DNA from: Acanthochlamys bracteata | Taxonomy: Eukaryota; Streptophyta; Magnoliopsida; Pandanales; Velloziaceae | DNA: 64,000 nucleotides | Reading direction: 5' to 3' | Assembly (NCBI GenBank): GCA_019914995.1 | Contig: CM034141.1 | Coordinates: forward strand, 3,348,001 to 3,412,000 | Part shown: positions 42,979-63,829 of the stretch, piece by piece | Numbering within the stretch: the first letter of the stretch is position 1 | How the letters are laid out: every line of letters starts with the position of its first letter | The notes under the pieces: model-generated | The model's database searches: none | The model's input: only the letters and a program-made list of their open reading frames with translations | Told to the model about the DNA's origin: nothing | Position numbers and translations under genes: made by a program

Positions 42979-45900
42979 TTCAATTTTGAGTTTCATTATT
43001 TTAACAATTTTTCCTAATAAACTAATATTAATGTTCAGCTCAAAGCAGATGGTGTTCTCGTCATTGCGATTGCTACTACAAAATAGTGGAGTTCTTGTTG
43101 GTAGGATTTGCAGCTGCTGTAACTCGAAATGAGTGATGTAATCTGCACGTTCTTTGTTTCCTTTAGAATGTTCAATCTTTCAATACTTTAATTCTAGATC
43201 TTTTTTAGCCTTTTACTTTTAGCTAATAGTATAAGAACCAATTTTCGTCTATGTAAAATGTCTTTTTTTGTATCCAGTGCAGTTAAATAATAAATTCACA
43301 ATATTCTTCTTTTCTCTTTACATTATTATTACAGGAATTCATATCTAATACTTTTGATGTTGGTGTTTGGGTTTGTTTTTACAAGACACTAAGCAAGTGT
43401 AGTTCATGAAAATTAGGCTAGTGTTTTTTGGATGAAGCGATTTGGTAAAAACTTCCAAGGATAGAAAATTACTTTTGTTTATTTCGACCTTTGACTTCAT
43501 TTGTTTGAGAAGCAATAATCACTATTATTTCTGAGAGAGAGAGATGAAGAAAAGTGTCTATTTGATTGTGAACATTCAAATGAAATTGTTGTTATTAGTG
43601 AGCACCGTTTCCAGGAACATTCACAAAACATAACAGTAAATAGAAGATATGCTATTATAAAATGTTGCAATATAACATTTCCTGGTCGATGAAAGAAGCT
43701 CATAGTTGCGTTTCGAATTGTTTGATATTATGTACAAATTTTCTCCCCTTTCCCATCATGTACAATTTGGAAAAAGATAAAGAACTGTAACCAAAAGTAT
43801 ATGATCATGCTTCTTAAGTTTAACGATTGATTTGGTTCTGATATCTTATATCTAATATTCATCAAATCAATAAATAAGGAAAAATATTTAAAATTTTTAT
43901 AGAAGTTCACTTTCCTTAATCATTCGCTTAACCTTTTTAAACAAATATAGTTAATTTTTTAATTTCTATATATTCTTATCAAATATTAAAATAAGGTGAA
44001 AGTAAATGACTTTTTTTTTTATAGATTTTCATTATCCTTTCTCTTTTTACTATCTTGTTATTCAAACAGACAATAAGATAAAATTATGAAGACATCAGAA
44101 AAAAGAATGCTAATAAGTAGTCAACAAAGCTAATAAGTTAACAATTCAAAAGAAAAGTCAAACAAGTAAAAGCAAAAGAAAAAAATAGATAAACATAAAT
44201 ATAAATAAGTAAAATTATAATATTTTGAAGTAAAGCTAATACAACTTAATTAAATATGAAATTATTTCTTATTGAATTTCCTTATAGCCGGCGCATCGCA
44301 TGGGCAACAAACTGGCATAGGACAAAGCCTAGAGAAAAGAACGAAATAGGTTGAATAAATCTCGTCAGTCACCGCTATGTAAACTTCTCATTTTCCTTAA
44401 AAAGTTAAGAGGAAAAGAACAATGACACTCTTTCTTCTAAGGCCATGTTTGGCTAACTTTAAAATTTAGAGCTTTCATTCAAAAGCTGTTATTTATATTC
44501 TTTTGCTGAAAGAAGAGGCTGCTGCTTTTTTTTTGAAAAAACTACTTCGTATTAAATTTTATTTGAATAAAATTTACTGTTTAAATATTTTTTATAAAAA
44601 AATTTAAGATATGTTTGGCTAAACTTGTATTTATAAGTAAATAAAATATATAATGACTGAATTGCATGTCCAAAGATATATAATAAGTGATGCTTTGTAA
44701 AATCCTTTTTTTCACATACTATTTAGTTTTATTAATTTATATTTCTTATAACATAATAAATTTATTAATTCTTTCTTATATAAAAAACTTTTAATCTATT
44801 AATATGTTAATATAATAAATTAAAAATTAACTTAAAATTATATTTTTGAATATACAAAAATATATTGTTTATATGTAATGAATAATTATGAATCAATAAG
44901 TTATGAGGAACTAAAAAAGAATAACTATATAACTATGAATTAATGTAAAAATTATAAATTTTTATAATAAAAATTAAGATGTACTAAAATTGTAAATTGT
45001 TGGCAAAATAAAATTTATAAATTAAAACAAAATTTCTGTATTATTTCATAAAAATTCATGTATCAATAAAGAGTAACTTAAAGGAATTTTAAATATAATT
45101 TAAAAGAACTTGTAAAACTACATTCACCACAATCAAATAAATAAACAGTTGCTTCAATAAATAGTGCACATACTTCAATATAAAAAGGCTTGCAAATAAA
45201 TTCAAGTACAATGCAAAAGTAAAGAAAAGGTGTGATGTTATTTTTTGAAAGAATTTGTAAGGTACACATAGTTTTCTTTGTGAAATTATACACAAATTAT
45301 GTAAGTGAAGCTACTTGAAGAGCCAGCTTTCAATAGCTAACAACAATACACCAATGAGTTCATCTCAAGCATCAGTAAAAAAATTTGAAGTCAACAACAG
45401 CATGCCAAGCAACTAGAGGTACCTGCAACATAGTTTCTTTTGTAGTCTCATGTAGAGTCATAAATTGCCTTCATACTTTCTTCTGTAGATCTTCCACAAA
45501 TCGTACATCATGTATATCACCACTCATTTTTTCCTAAGCCAAGGTTTGCTTCGAATAGTCTCCTACTTCGCTTCATCGAAGCATTTTGACTTCAGGATGT
45601 AAGATCCAATCGTACAAAAGCTATTGTTATATGTGGATTTTGTGGATTTTATAGAAGCTATAAGCTGCGAGCTGCTTGGCGGGGAAAGAAGATTGGAACT
45701 CTTAGGATTTATAATTTGTTTTGTGCAGGAAAAGAAGATTAGAATATAATGATAATTAAAATCACAGTGAGTCCCACAATGGTAGAGGAGTGTGGATGCA
45801 TTTATTAGTGTGCTTGTGATTTTTAAAAGCTATAAGCTGCTGCTTGCCAACAAAGCAAAACGCAGAGACATGCCTCCTACTATAGCTCTCTCTTGGACCA

Positions 45901-48110
45901 CCATTAATTAATTTCAATTTCAAGAAATTAACTAACTTAATTACAATAAAGTAGTCATGTACAACAAAATAGTCACTAAAGACAACTATTTCTCAATGAT
46001 TTTTTAGAAACAATATGAGAATACATATATGAAACAATAAATGCATGCATGAATTATGAGAATATACATAGTTGTAAAGATCTCATATTCAAGCAATAAG
46101 AATATAAAGCAGATTTCTACAACCAGAGCACAGAAGCTGGCTCTGCTCACCTGAAAAACATGTGGAATGCTTTAGCATTCTTTCAATCGAGGCATTCATA
46201 TCTTGTAATTTGGTTGCCTATATCCATATTTATTTTAAGTGCTCCGTCTACTCTAATCTTCGTAATGGCAATTTAGATAACTTTCCTTTGAAAACATGCC
46301 ATTCTTGTAATAGTCAATCATCTATAGGGAAATAATAGTGGAAAGATTTTTGAAAGAGAGAACACGTTTTACGATTTTAAGGATGAGTAAGAAAGTTACC
46401 GTTTCAAAAATTCTGTAATAAACTTGCCTGCAATCTGAAGCAATGGATTTCACTCTCCAGAGCACTTCATGCGCACCCACCATCAGAAAAAAAAAGTTCA
46501 GCGAAACACATTCATAACATAACGGTACAATTTAGAGATTGAAAAACAAAGAAAAATCATTAGAAAGGAACGAAAGAAGAAAAGAAAATCTCAGAATGAC
46601 AAACTATTAGATCAAAGCCATAGAACCAAACGAACAACTCATATTAGGAGCTATCCATGTTAATAATAAGCACTGTCACAACAAAATCAATATTCTTAAC
46701 AAGATAAAATGCCGAAAAATGTCAGACAACAAAGATAAAATCTCTAACAGTGACAAAACAGGTTAAAAGAGATCAAAGGATGCCAGAGTATTTGATTCAA
46801 TCCACACAAGCATACTAACAAACACTTGGTTGCATCAAAGAAACTAATTCAAGAATCACTTAGACCTTGCACATCGACAACGGTAATTCTTCCATAGGCC
46901 ATTATCAATATTATCAAAATTTTCTAGTATGCCCAATAACATAGATGACCATGAAGGAAAGACAGAATTTTCAATCCACACAAGAACATACAATATTCAG
47001 AAGTTGAACACAAATTACAAAGACTAAAGAAGAGTTTGTGAAAAATCCCAGCATGACACTGTAAATCAAAATCACACTAAAACTCATTGAACTCCTAAAG
47101 CATTACCCAGAAAATTAAGCATCCATCCATTATCTTAAACAAATTGTTCAGAATGAGAATGAGAAGTTCAAAAAGAAATTTTCTTTTCTCAAAATGAAAA
47201 CAGAAAGTCCAAAATTACAATTCCATTTACATTGAATGAGAACTGCTCCTCAGAAATCCCAACTTTGATAAAAGCAATTAAATTTAAGAAGAAATCTCAA
47301 CTTTCATGAAGCAATGAAAAAACGGTCGTTCACCTTATGAACTCTCCAAATTCCGGCAGATAGAGGACTCCCTTGTATAGGTTGCGAAACAGATCGTAAC
47401 CATCCGATCAATCTCTGTCCTGAAATATATTGATGGTGATTGAGTTAGGATTTTGCGGTGACGAGAGAAAAAAGAAGAAAAAGAATAGTTTGGAGAAAGA
47501 ATACAAACTATAGCGATCAGCGGTGGGAAAAAGGTAGATGGAGGAGAATACTACAGCGATCAGCGTCGGAGAGATCGAGGGAAGAGGGGGGCAGCGAAGT
47601 CGAGAGATCGAGAGAAGGGATCGAAGGAAATAGGCAGCGGAGAGGAGCAGAGCGAAAGAATACCCGAATAAGTGAGAAATGAGAAAAAATTGAGAGAGAG
47701 AAAAAAAATGTGTATTCATTATCATTAGAAGCTCCGTATTGCTTCTTTTTTTTTTAGAAAGCATCATTTTAATACTTTTTTATTAGATCAAAAATAAATA
47801 GCTTATTCTGATTAAAAAACAGTAATTGTCAAACAAATATTTTATTGTTTTGTAATTTCTTTTTATAAAAAAACAGCAAAAAAGTATATCCAAATATATT
47901 CTAAGCTTTTTATTATTTCTCTAACTTTTCCTGCATACTGAACACACAGCGAAATTTTGATTTTCCAATATATTTCAAAGTCTCTAATTCTCTAAAATTT
48001 TCTCGACACCAAATAAATTGTCTAGAGCATAAATTCAAATTGGGCGACAGAAGATTTGATTCAGAGCAGAAATTGAAAGAGAGGACAGAGGGGTCGCTGT
48101 CTATGACACG
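42979..48110. other. AT-rich intergenic region
   Basis: No supported gene. At 44445-44625 the words TGTTTGGCTAA and AAAGCTGTTATTTATA appear twice, and related words (AGCTATAAGCTGCTGCTTG) recur inverted at 45650-45860, suggesting an eroded non-autonomous DNA transposon. A GA-rich tract at 47640-47710 and a CT/GA-biased segment at 47460-47700 explain the frames there. Confidence 0.4.
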
Positions 48111-48115
48111 CGGGC

Positions 48116-48132
48116 CACGTGATTATCACGTG
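48116..48132. promoter_or_regulatory. Paired G-boxes upstream of the bHLH gene
   Basis: Two CACGTG hexamers (48116-48121 and 48127-48132) are 5 bp apart in a near-palindrome (GGCCACGTGATTATCACGTGG). CGCG-type words (ACGCGG at 48108, CACGCGT at 48167, GCGCGTG at 48176) are close by. G-boxes are bound by bHLH and bZIP factors; the pair lies about 165 bp upstream of the TATA box. Confidence 0.6.
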
Positions 48133-48260
48133 GTCTTACGGCCCTCGCTGTGTTCTCACTTTTATCACGCGTACAGCGCGTGCCCTGCATTTCGTTCGAG
48201 TTCCGGCGCACGCTCGGCTATTGCTTCCGGCGCTGTATAGCAGCCATAGCAGCTTACAAT

Positions 48261-48283
48261 TTGTTGTTGTTGTTGTTGTTGTT
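48261..48283 (+). repeat. (TTG)n microsatellite
   Basis: About seven TTG units directly upstream of the TATA box. Confidence 0.9.
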
Positions 48284-48296
48284 TTCCTTCTTCTCA

Positions 48297-48303
48297 TATA
48301 AAT
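48297..48303 (+). promoter_or_regulatory. TATA box of the bHLH gene
   Basis: TATAAAT in CTCATATAAATGGG, followed by a CT-rich 5' UTR. A transcript start near 48330 would give a first non-coding exon ending at a GT donor near 48483. Confidence 0.6.
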
Positions 48304-48659
48304 GGGAGTGAGTGTGAGTTGTGAAGACATTTTCTTTCTCCCTTTCCCTATCTCTATATAGGCCTTTGATGAATGAATGAACTGGGAATTATATTTTAAA
48401 CAGTGGGCTGGAAGAAATTGGTTGTAGATCAGTTGCTCTCCTGTTTCTCTCTGCTCTGCGCTGCAATTCCAAAGGACTCCGAGGTAAAAATCCTCTTCTT
48501 CAATGGTTTAGGTCTGAAATCAGTGAGTCTTTTTTTCTTTTATGACTATTGTAGGGCTACGTTATTGTTGTAACTAGTTATTACTGCTGTATGTTTTTCC
48601 CTTTGAGATTTGAAGGTTTTATGATTTATTATTGGATTGGATAGGAGAAGCACTCACAG

Positions 48660-51600
48660 ATGGATTCCGAGAGGGGTTACGATGAACAGGATGATGACGA
48701 AGAAGAATTCTCCAGGCGTGATGCCTCCTCTTCACGGAGTAAATCAATACCTCCTTTCCTTTTCCTTTACCTGCTTGTTTTCTTTTCCTTCTTTTCTTTG
48801 GTTTCAGAAAGTATAATACAAGGCAATTTCTTATGAAACTTGTGTTAAAAACCTTTTTTTATTTTAATTTTTATAGAGTATATGTCTTTGTGTATGCCGT
48901 TGTGGTGAAACAAAGGCTGTGGTCTATTTGTAACTTGAACTTTTTATGTGGGAAAATTTTCTGGTTGGTGGCTTAAGCTTCTATTATCCGTTAACAGCGG
49001 ACATGATGGTTAAGGTGGATGGAAAGAGCAACGAACAGAAGCCAAGCACACCAAGGTCAAAGCATTCTGCTACAGAGCAGCGGCGCAGGAGCAAGATCAA
49101 TGACAGGCATGTTCTAAATGTCATAACAAATCTCACTTGTACAAGTTTTGCTTTATTTGTGAACTTATGTTTTGTTTTGGATTTATGATAGCATTATCTT
49201 AAGATGACTGCTTTTTTTATAAGTGCGAACTTTTTTGCCTGTTAATGAAAGTATTCTTTTCTCGTATGGAGTACCATAAGTTACATTACCTCCTTTTTTT
49301 TTCTTTTTCTTCAGACACTGTAAAGCTTGTACTGTCTTTAGAGCCCTATGTATTCAGAGCCATAATTTTAATTGATCTTAGATGGAAATGTGAGCTGTAG
49401 TTGTGAGGGACATCTCATAATAAAAGATATCCATGAAAGTTTTTTTTATAGAACTTATTATACTAAAAATAGCTCCGTGAAGCTCATCTGTGGAAACAAC
49501 GACTGAAGAGTATAGTGATCCACTTACATTTGAAAATTAAGGAGCTCCATTTTGTGATATCCTAGTTGGTACAGCAAAATCTAGAAGACCTACAAGATGC
49601 ATTGTTTGTTTCATTTTGATGTGAAGCGAAGATGTCAATGTGGGGGATGGGTTTGTTTACATATCCATGATATGTTTCATGAAAACCTTACCATACATTT
49701 CCCAGATATTTTTAATTTAATCACTCTTATTTGTATGTTCACCACTCAATTATTCAATATGCATAGCTGCTAATAAGTCCAACAATGTATAGAACCAGAG
49801 TCCTAGAATATTCTATGTATGGAACCAGAGTCCTAGAGTATTCTATCTTTCAAATTATAAAAACACCAGATATAGGAAGCTAGGCAATTCTATCATATGC
49901 CTTTCAAATTACAAACACACCGGATATATAACCAGAGTCCTAGAATATTCTATCTTTTAAATTGCAAAAACACCAGATATAGAACCAGAGTCCTAGAATA
50001 TTCTATCTTTTAAATTACAAAAACACCAGATATAGGAAACTAGGCAATTCTATCATATGCCTTTCATATTACAAAAAAACCAGATATAGGGAACTAGGCA
50101 ATTCTATCATATGCCTTCTTTGAGTCTGAGGTGGCATTCTGCTCCTATGTGTTTGGGTTTTTGGTCAATTGAATATCGCATCTGAAAAGTTTGGAGTTTC
50201 ATCTGCTTAACCTGTAACCATGCAACATACCAGCCAAAAATAAATCTCTTCATCATCTGGAATATATTGGTTTAGATGAAGGATTGAAGAATTCTTACTT
50301 ATCAGTAGCCTTTTATAATTTCGCAAAGAAAGTCTGCTACCTTCTTAAGAAACGGAAATGATTTCTGTGGGGTTTTATCACATTTGACAAGGGAGGAGTT
50401 TGATTTGTTTTATACTATTCTGCATAACTTGTAACCGTAATTCACCAGCCAAAAAACTATTCTTCATCATCAGGAAAATATTGTTTTAGATGAAGGATTG
50501 AAGAATTCTCACTTATTAGAATGTCTAGCACCACCTTAGGAAATAGGAAGTGACTTTTATGGGCACTTATATAAACAAATTTCTCGAGTGAGTTACGTCT
50601 CCAATCAATAGGTCAGCCATATGTCAACTGTCAGAGATTAGGGTGTAGAATAGAGATTTTGTTCTCATCTTCTGAAATCTAATTAGTATCCTGTCGAAAT
50701 GAGTTAAAGAGTGATTTTGCATAGAACGGTTTTTAGGGCCAAATCTGGTCAAATGGCTTGCTCATGACTTTCATATATATACTAGTTGTCCAACATGTTT
50801 CAATGCAATTCCTGATTTTCCTTAAAATCAATTTGATATTACTTTTGAAATATTGCATAATAAAATGGCATTCACTTGTTCGTGTGTAGCTGTCTAGAGC
50901 CTAGATTCTATTAGATTTTCGTTTTATCAGAATGGGCAGCATATTTTGTGCAGATTTCAGATACTTAGAGACCTCATTCCACATAGTGATCAGAAGAGAG
51001 ATAAAGCATCGTTCTTACTCGAGGTAGTCTACAATCAACTTCTCTTTGTTCTAAGTTCATTTTGTTACTCTTTGTCTGGGGTCACGCATCAAATTTCCTC
51101 TTTCAGGTTATTGAGTATGTTCGCTTTTTACAAGAGAAGGTGCAGAAATATGAGCTGTTATACCCTGGCTTGAACCAGGAAACAACGAAGCTAACACCTT
51201 GGGTAGGTTTCATGGTTTCAATACTAAGTATTGCTCTTTTAGGGCTTTTTTTGTGTATTGTGTAGCCTTCTTAGTTTAGTCCTTATAAAATTGTCTCTCT
51301 CCAGTATCACATTAACTAAGCAGTTCAGAGAGCGCAAGTATAATTCTGACTATTCAAACGGTGGAGCTTAAGTCATACCTGTATATAAATGTCTTTTGTG
51401 GATCATGATTTCCTTGCACTTTCGATGAAGATAAGATTGTTTCACCCCTTTAGTGTGTGAACCCTTGTTTTTCTTCAAGTGAGAAAGCTATGTTATTTCA
51501 TATATTCTTGTGAGCATAATTTAAATAGATTTTTACTATAATGCTTCAGTTTGCATAAAATCTCTTTCTTCTTTTGTACTGTTTGACTTTGTGGCTGCTT

Positions 51601-54600
51601 ACTTGTTATTTATCATGTTTAGCATTCATTTAGTTAGTAGCGATAGCCCACGCTACTTCGCAGGTCACTTACCATAATTTGCATGATTGCAGCAAAAAAT
51701 TATGGTCATGCATTGAAAATGCGGTCATGAATGCAACAGGTGACTGTTTATTCTTATAATTAAGTTACTCAATAGAACAAAACTAGATTTAAATAATGGC
51801 AAATCATAAAATAACTTACAATCTAAATACTAGAAAGTAGTTTAATTTTTTCTAGAATTAATAAATCATTTATTTATTTAGTGTTTTTTTCAAGTCGAAT
51901 TAATCCGCAAATCCGATAGGTCCAACTTTATTTCTCTTCGATCCTGTACCTAAACTGTAGTTGCATATTCTGATCTTGATAGTGATCCCATGAACCTTGG
52001 AAAAGACAGGTACCATCCATCTAGTTGAGTGTTTGAGGACTTCCTTTTCTATTTGAATTGATAATGAAAATACATGGGAAAATCAGGAATGATAGTATAT
52101 AGGGAAGCCAATCTACTAACGCTGAAGAGACCCTTCAACTGTAGCTTCAACAGGTTTCAAAATTAGTCCTTACTTGGATGAAAATTTTGTTGAAGTGTAC
52201 ATTTGCTATATCTTTTAGATTTAGTTTCTATCAGATTATCTCATGTTTTATTTATACATCAAAGAAATGACTTGTATGAATAACTGACTAATACGTGCTA
52301 CTAAATTGTGACATTATACTCCTTTTTTAGCTTTCCTGTTTGTGTAGTTGAAACACACCTTGTGGTTAAGCACAAGTTATTTGAAAAGAAATTGGCTTCC
52401 TCCTTCCATTGAAGGCATGAGAGTATTTTTCTTAGCTACTAAACTTTATCTTTAATAAAATAAAACTGAAGGAAGATCCTTCCAAGACTTAACATAATGA
52501 AAATGAGCTAAAGCATGCTGAAGGACTTGAGTTGACCAGGCTTTCCTTCAGATCCTATTGTTTTGGGTTTTGTTTTCTTACTCTTGATTTGTGCGTTTCC
52601 TCAAAGAAGATGGTTATGTTACTGGTACTGATCTCTTAAAGTTGGGAGTTGTAATTTCTTATCTTCTCAACAAGTTTTTGCATTGACAACATTTCTTTTA
52701 TCATGTTTTACTTTATTTATGTTCTCTGGTGACAGAGTCATTTGGTTGTTATGGGTAAAGCTCGAAGCTATCTGTCATGTAAAACTTATTTAAAAGCATG
52801 AGGCTCCCTGTCATATAAAACTTATTTAAAAGCACCTAAAACATGGCCGAGCGCTTAGCTAGGCCTTTGAAAACTATGCCTCAATGTCCGTTCTCTTGAG
52901 TTTTCTCGTAGTGATTTTCCATTTTGTTTCCAGAGAAGCAGCCAAGGCCCTGGTGCAAGTATGGCAAACCTCTCTCAAGTCATAAGAAATGGTCTTGCTT
53001 CAGGATTTGGTTTCTCAGGAAATGACAATAGTGCTACAACTGGCCCAGCTGTCCTTTCTGACGTACATAACCAAGTAGAAGTCAACATTCCTGCTAGTGG
53101 TTCTTACAGATGTGTGGAAAATGCTCCTGTACTTTCAAAAGAGGCAGGAAGTCTTCCTCTTACTTTCAGTGGAAATTCATATGGCTCTTCTGGAAGAGAA
53201 CCTAGTTTGGAACGGCCTAATCATACATTAGCTATGGACTCTGATAACCTCGCATCTGAAGACCATCCACAATGGCTAAGGTCAACCAGCGCTGCTGATT
53301 GTAGCATCAATGATGAGATGCAAGAGGAACTGATTATAGATGAAGGAACTATTAGCTTATCCAGCATGTACTCTCAAGGGTGGGTATCCTCAATCTTTCC
53401 CCACCCTTTCATTAGATAAGTACTGCTTTCATTTTGTATTTAATGAAGAATTTTGGATATATATGTATAGCCAATATGTTAAATAAAACACAATAGTCCC
53501 AATCTAACCCCCAAAGAGTCTGTAAAGTTTGGGTCTATTTATTAGTAAGCTTGACTTTCACTTGATTGCTCATTTATGTTGTAATCTACTCAACGGTCCT
53601 CTTTATATAGTTTTATTAAGAGGGTCATGCTCCTTTGTCGGATGGAACTTTCTTATGCAGCAACTATTCTGCTGTAGTTCAGTTGTTATCTGTTTTGTTT
53701 ATGTTGTTTATTTACTGCCAAGGAAAAGAAATTGCTTTTTCTAGCCAATAATTATTACTATTAATCAATCATGGTTTGTTTGTCTTGCTTTGGTTTGTGT
53801 AGTAACTTCTCTTAACTAGAGATTTTCATTTCCAAAATAATGGTTTATTAGCTGGAACGTATAATACACATGCTAGCTCCAAATCATGTACATAATCCTA
53901 CTCATGGAAACATATTATTGCTAACAGGTTTTAAATGTGCTAGACAAAGTTTCTAACGGATCTGGTTTCCTTTTTGAGTAGGCTGTTGACTTCACTATCA
54001 AATGCATTACGGAGCTCTGGTTTGGACTTGTCTCAAGCCATGATTTCTGTTCGGATTAATTTGGGCAGACGAGCTCTCAGAAAGCCTGTTAGTGCTGCAA
54101 ATTTGTCCGGTACTAAGGTACAATTTATTCCTGCTCCAGTTTGTCCCTTCTTTTTGTTTTTGTTTATACAATCACTGATTTCTTGTTGAGTTTGTTCTAC
54201 TTCTAAGTAGGAACCTACCATTTGCTTGGTAATAACTTGTCTTATGAACATTGATTTTTGGATAGACCATTAGTACCACTGGAACTGGATTGTTAACCTG
54301 TGCTAGCTTTAGCTTTCTTATGATTTAACTGATTGACTTATGCTTACATGAAATGCCATTGAATTTTTAATTAATTTAATAAAGTAAAGACCAGAATTCC
54401 AGTTGCCATTTGTCTTATGTATGATGTAGCCACAAAACATTTCAACCTGTTCTAGCAGTAACAACTTTGACAGTATTTTATGTATCTTTTATTAGTTGAT
54501 GGCGTTTAGGAATATGGTTTTGCTTGTTCTTAAAGACAGTTTTGAGGATGCCAATGTGTTAAGAAAGCCTTCTGATAAAGATAATCTGAAGTTCTAGGAT

Positions 54601-55093
54601 TTGAATGATATGTGGACAATGTTGGGTATGATTGATTTTATGGACTAAAGTGGCACCTTTTGGATTATTTTTGAGGACCAAATTTGTTGACATCTACAAA
54701 ATGGTCCAAACACACTTTTTGAAAGAACATGAAGTTCCAAGGTGCTACATAACTTGGATCTTAAACCTGATTAGCTGGGAAGGAGTTTTTGTTGCCTTTT
54801 ATGAGGAATTTGTTGTACGCCTATTTTTAAACAAGTACATGACTATAGATAATTTTATATTTGCAAGGAAACTGCACTTGTACAGCAAATGTTCTTTGAT
54901 GGTATAGAAGGATGAAGATGTTTCTGTCTGATTGTTGATCTCACATAGTTTCAGAATCTGAAGCATCTTTTCTTGCTTTGTGTAGGATCTTGATGATCCT
55001 TTGTCTATGAATCAGACAGTTGAAGACTCAAGGATTGGCAGCAGCAGCGAGGAACCTCAACATGTTCTGAAGAGGCTTAAAGCCAGCAAATGA
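48660..55093 (+). CDS. BIM2: BIM-type bHLH transcription factor (BES1-interacting MYC-like)
   Basis: Seven coding exons: 48660-48738, 48998-49106, 50954-51023, 51107-51202, 52934-53379, 53982-54117 and 54986-55093. They total 1044 bases and give 347 residues and a TGA. The N-terminus is acidic ([10 protein letters not shown]). The bHLH covers about residues 49-97: H49, E53 and R57 in [15 protein letters not shown] are the G-box-contacting residues, followed by FQILRDLIP and the helix [22 protein letters not shown]-terminal segment ([20 protein letters not shown], then [15 protein letters not shown] and NLGRRA) matches the conserved tail of BIM2/BIM3 proteins. BIM factors partner BES1 on E-box promoters in brassinosteroid signalling. 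Length is close to the Arabidopsis family. An intron in the 5' UTR (about 48483-48647) precedes the start, and intron 2 begins with GC. The gene looks intact. BIM2 versus BIM3 orthology is not settled. Confidence 0.93.
49780..50112. repeat. Minisatellite in bHLH intron 2
   Basis: Units of about 55-65 bp recur with variation: ACCAGAGTCCTAGAATATTCTAT, ATTACAAAAACACCAGATATAG and CTAGGCAATTCTATCATATGCC. The order is irregular, with about four copies of each word. Confidence 0.8.
50215..50518. repeat. Direct repeat pair in bHLH intron 2
   Basis: A block of about 70-80 bp (CTTCATCATC...GGTTTAGATGAAGGATTGAAGAATTCT...CTTAT) at about 50235-50302 recurs at about 50455-50518. Confidence 0.75.
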
Positions 55094-56157
55094 CTGATGT
55101 ACAAAGTATTGCATTTGCAGGCCATGACATTGTGGTTGTGGGCATTCTTGTATTTGTGTTTGTTTCTAGTAAGAGTTTCGCCAAGTAGAAGCAGCTTTTC
55201 TTTTAGGTTTCAGTTCGTTGAGGAAGTTTTCTTGTCATGTAATTTTCTGTGTATGTGTAATCTGTTGTAGGTATTTGAACGGGTATTTGTAATCTGGCAC
55301 CTATTTTGTTGTACTTGTAGTAATCTAAATTGTGTATTAGGTGGGACTGGGTTCCATCTGTGGCTTCTTACTGGCACTTCGCTACTATTTACAACCCCCT
55401 TTTAGACTCAAAGTCTGCTAGAGGCAATGTAACTTCTTGTCATACTCCTGTGAACTAAAATTCTGGCCATTTAACTCGCTCAAATTTCGTTTCTGTTTTT
55501 TTTCTCTGTTTTAGGTAAAACAGGATATTTATATCCTCACATAATTAAAGTCCAAGGCATCTCTAATTGAAAGGATTAACGAGTAGTCCCCTGTTCAAAT
55601 TTTATTGAACGCTTCGTAGATGGTTCATCGCGCTAATCAAAATTGTTGTTAGAGTGTTTTTCTTTTTAAAGTAGTGTTTTAAACTTTGAATTGAGTCGGC
55701 AATCAAGTAATACCAAGAACCATGAGTGCAGATACGTAGACATTCGATAAATCCGACTCTGAATCACCTTCCAATACCATGCCGGTGGCATTTAACTCTG
55801 TGATGCAACGACACAAGCCTTCTTTCGCCGCAAACATTCAATCTAGTAATTCGTACTAAAGTCAAAATGGATAAGCAATTGTTTATAAGATAAATACTTA
55901 ATCAGCAACAACGAACACTCATAGTATCCAGCTGAACTCAGCTATTTCCCAACAGTACCATCGCGCCTGAGAAAAACTCTTTTGCTGGCAATAGTTGAAG
56001 AACCTTGCTACAGAGGTAGATGTCAACTAGAAGTTCAAAAAATTGTAAGAGTGGAACTGCCCATTTTTTACATTGCCTAAAGATTTTAAGCTTCCAACAT
56101 CGCTGACAAAACTTAAACAAGCTTCGTCTAAGCGCTACAAGCACTTCTAAAGGTGCA
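55094..56157. other. Shared 3' region of two convergent genes
   Basis: The bHLH gene ends at 55093 (plus) and the helicase gene ends at 56158 (minus). About 1.06 kb holds both 3' UTRs. No other gene is seen. Confidence 0.7.

Positions 56158-63829
<7,672 letters not shown>

Larger units (their letters stand above)
49107..50953 (+). other. Intron 2 of the bHLH gene (GC-AG type)
   Basis: The donor reads ACAG|GCATGT and the acceptor TTGTGCAG|ATTTC. Only this split restores R63-F64-Q65 of the bHLH loop side in frame. No GT donor at this position keeps the conserved text. Confidence 0.8.

Noticed and set aside
44430-45880. Candidate non-autonomous DNA transposon with TTTGGCTAA ends
   Set aside because: Repeated words are visible but no convincing inverted ends or target duplication could be fixed.
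47408-47767. 119-codon Ser/Leu-rich minus frame
   Set aside because: It is explained by a CT/GA-biased low-complexity tract, with no start context or homology signal.
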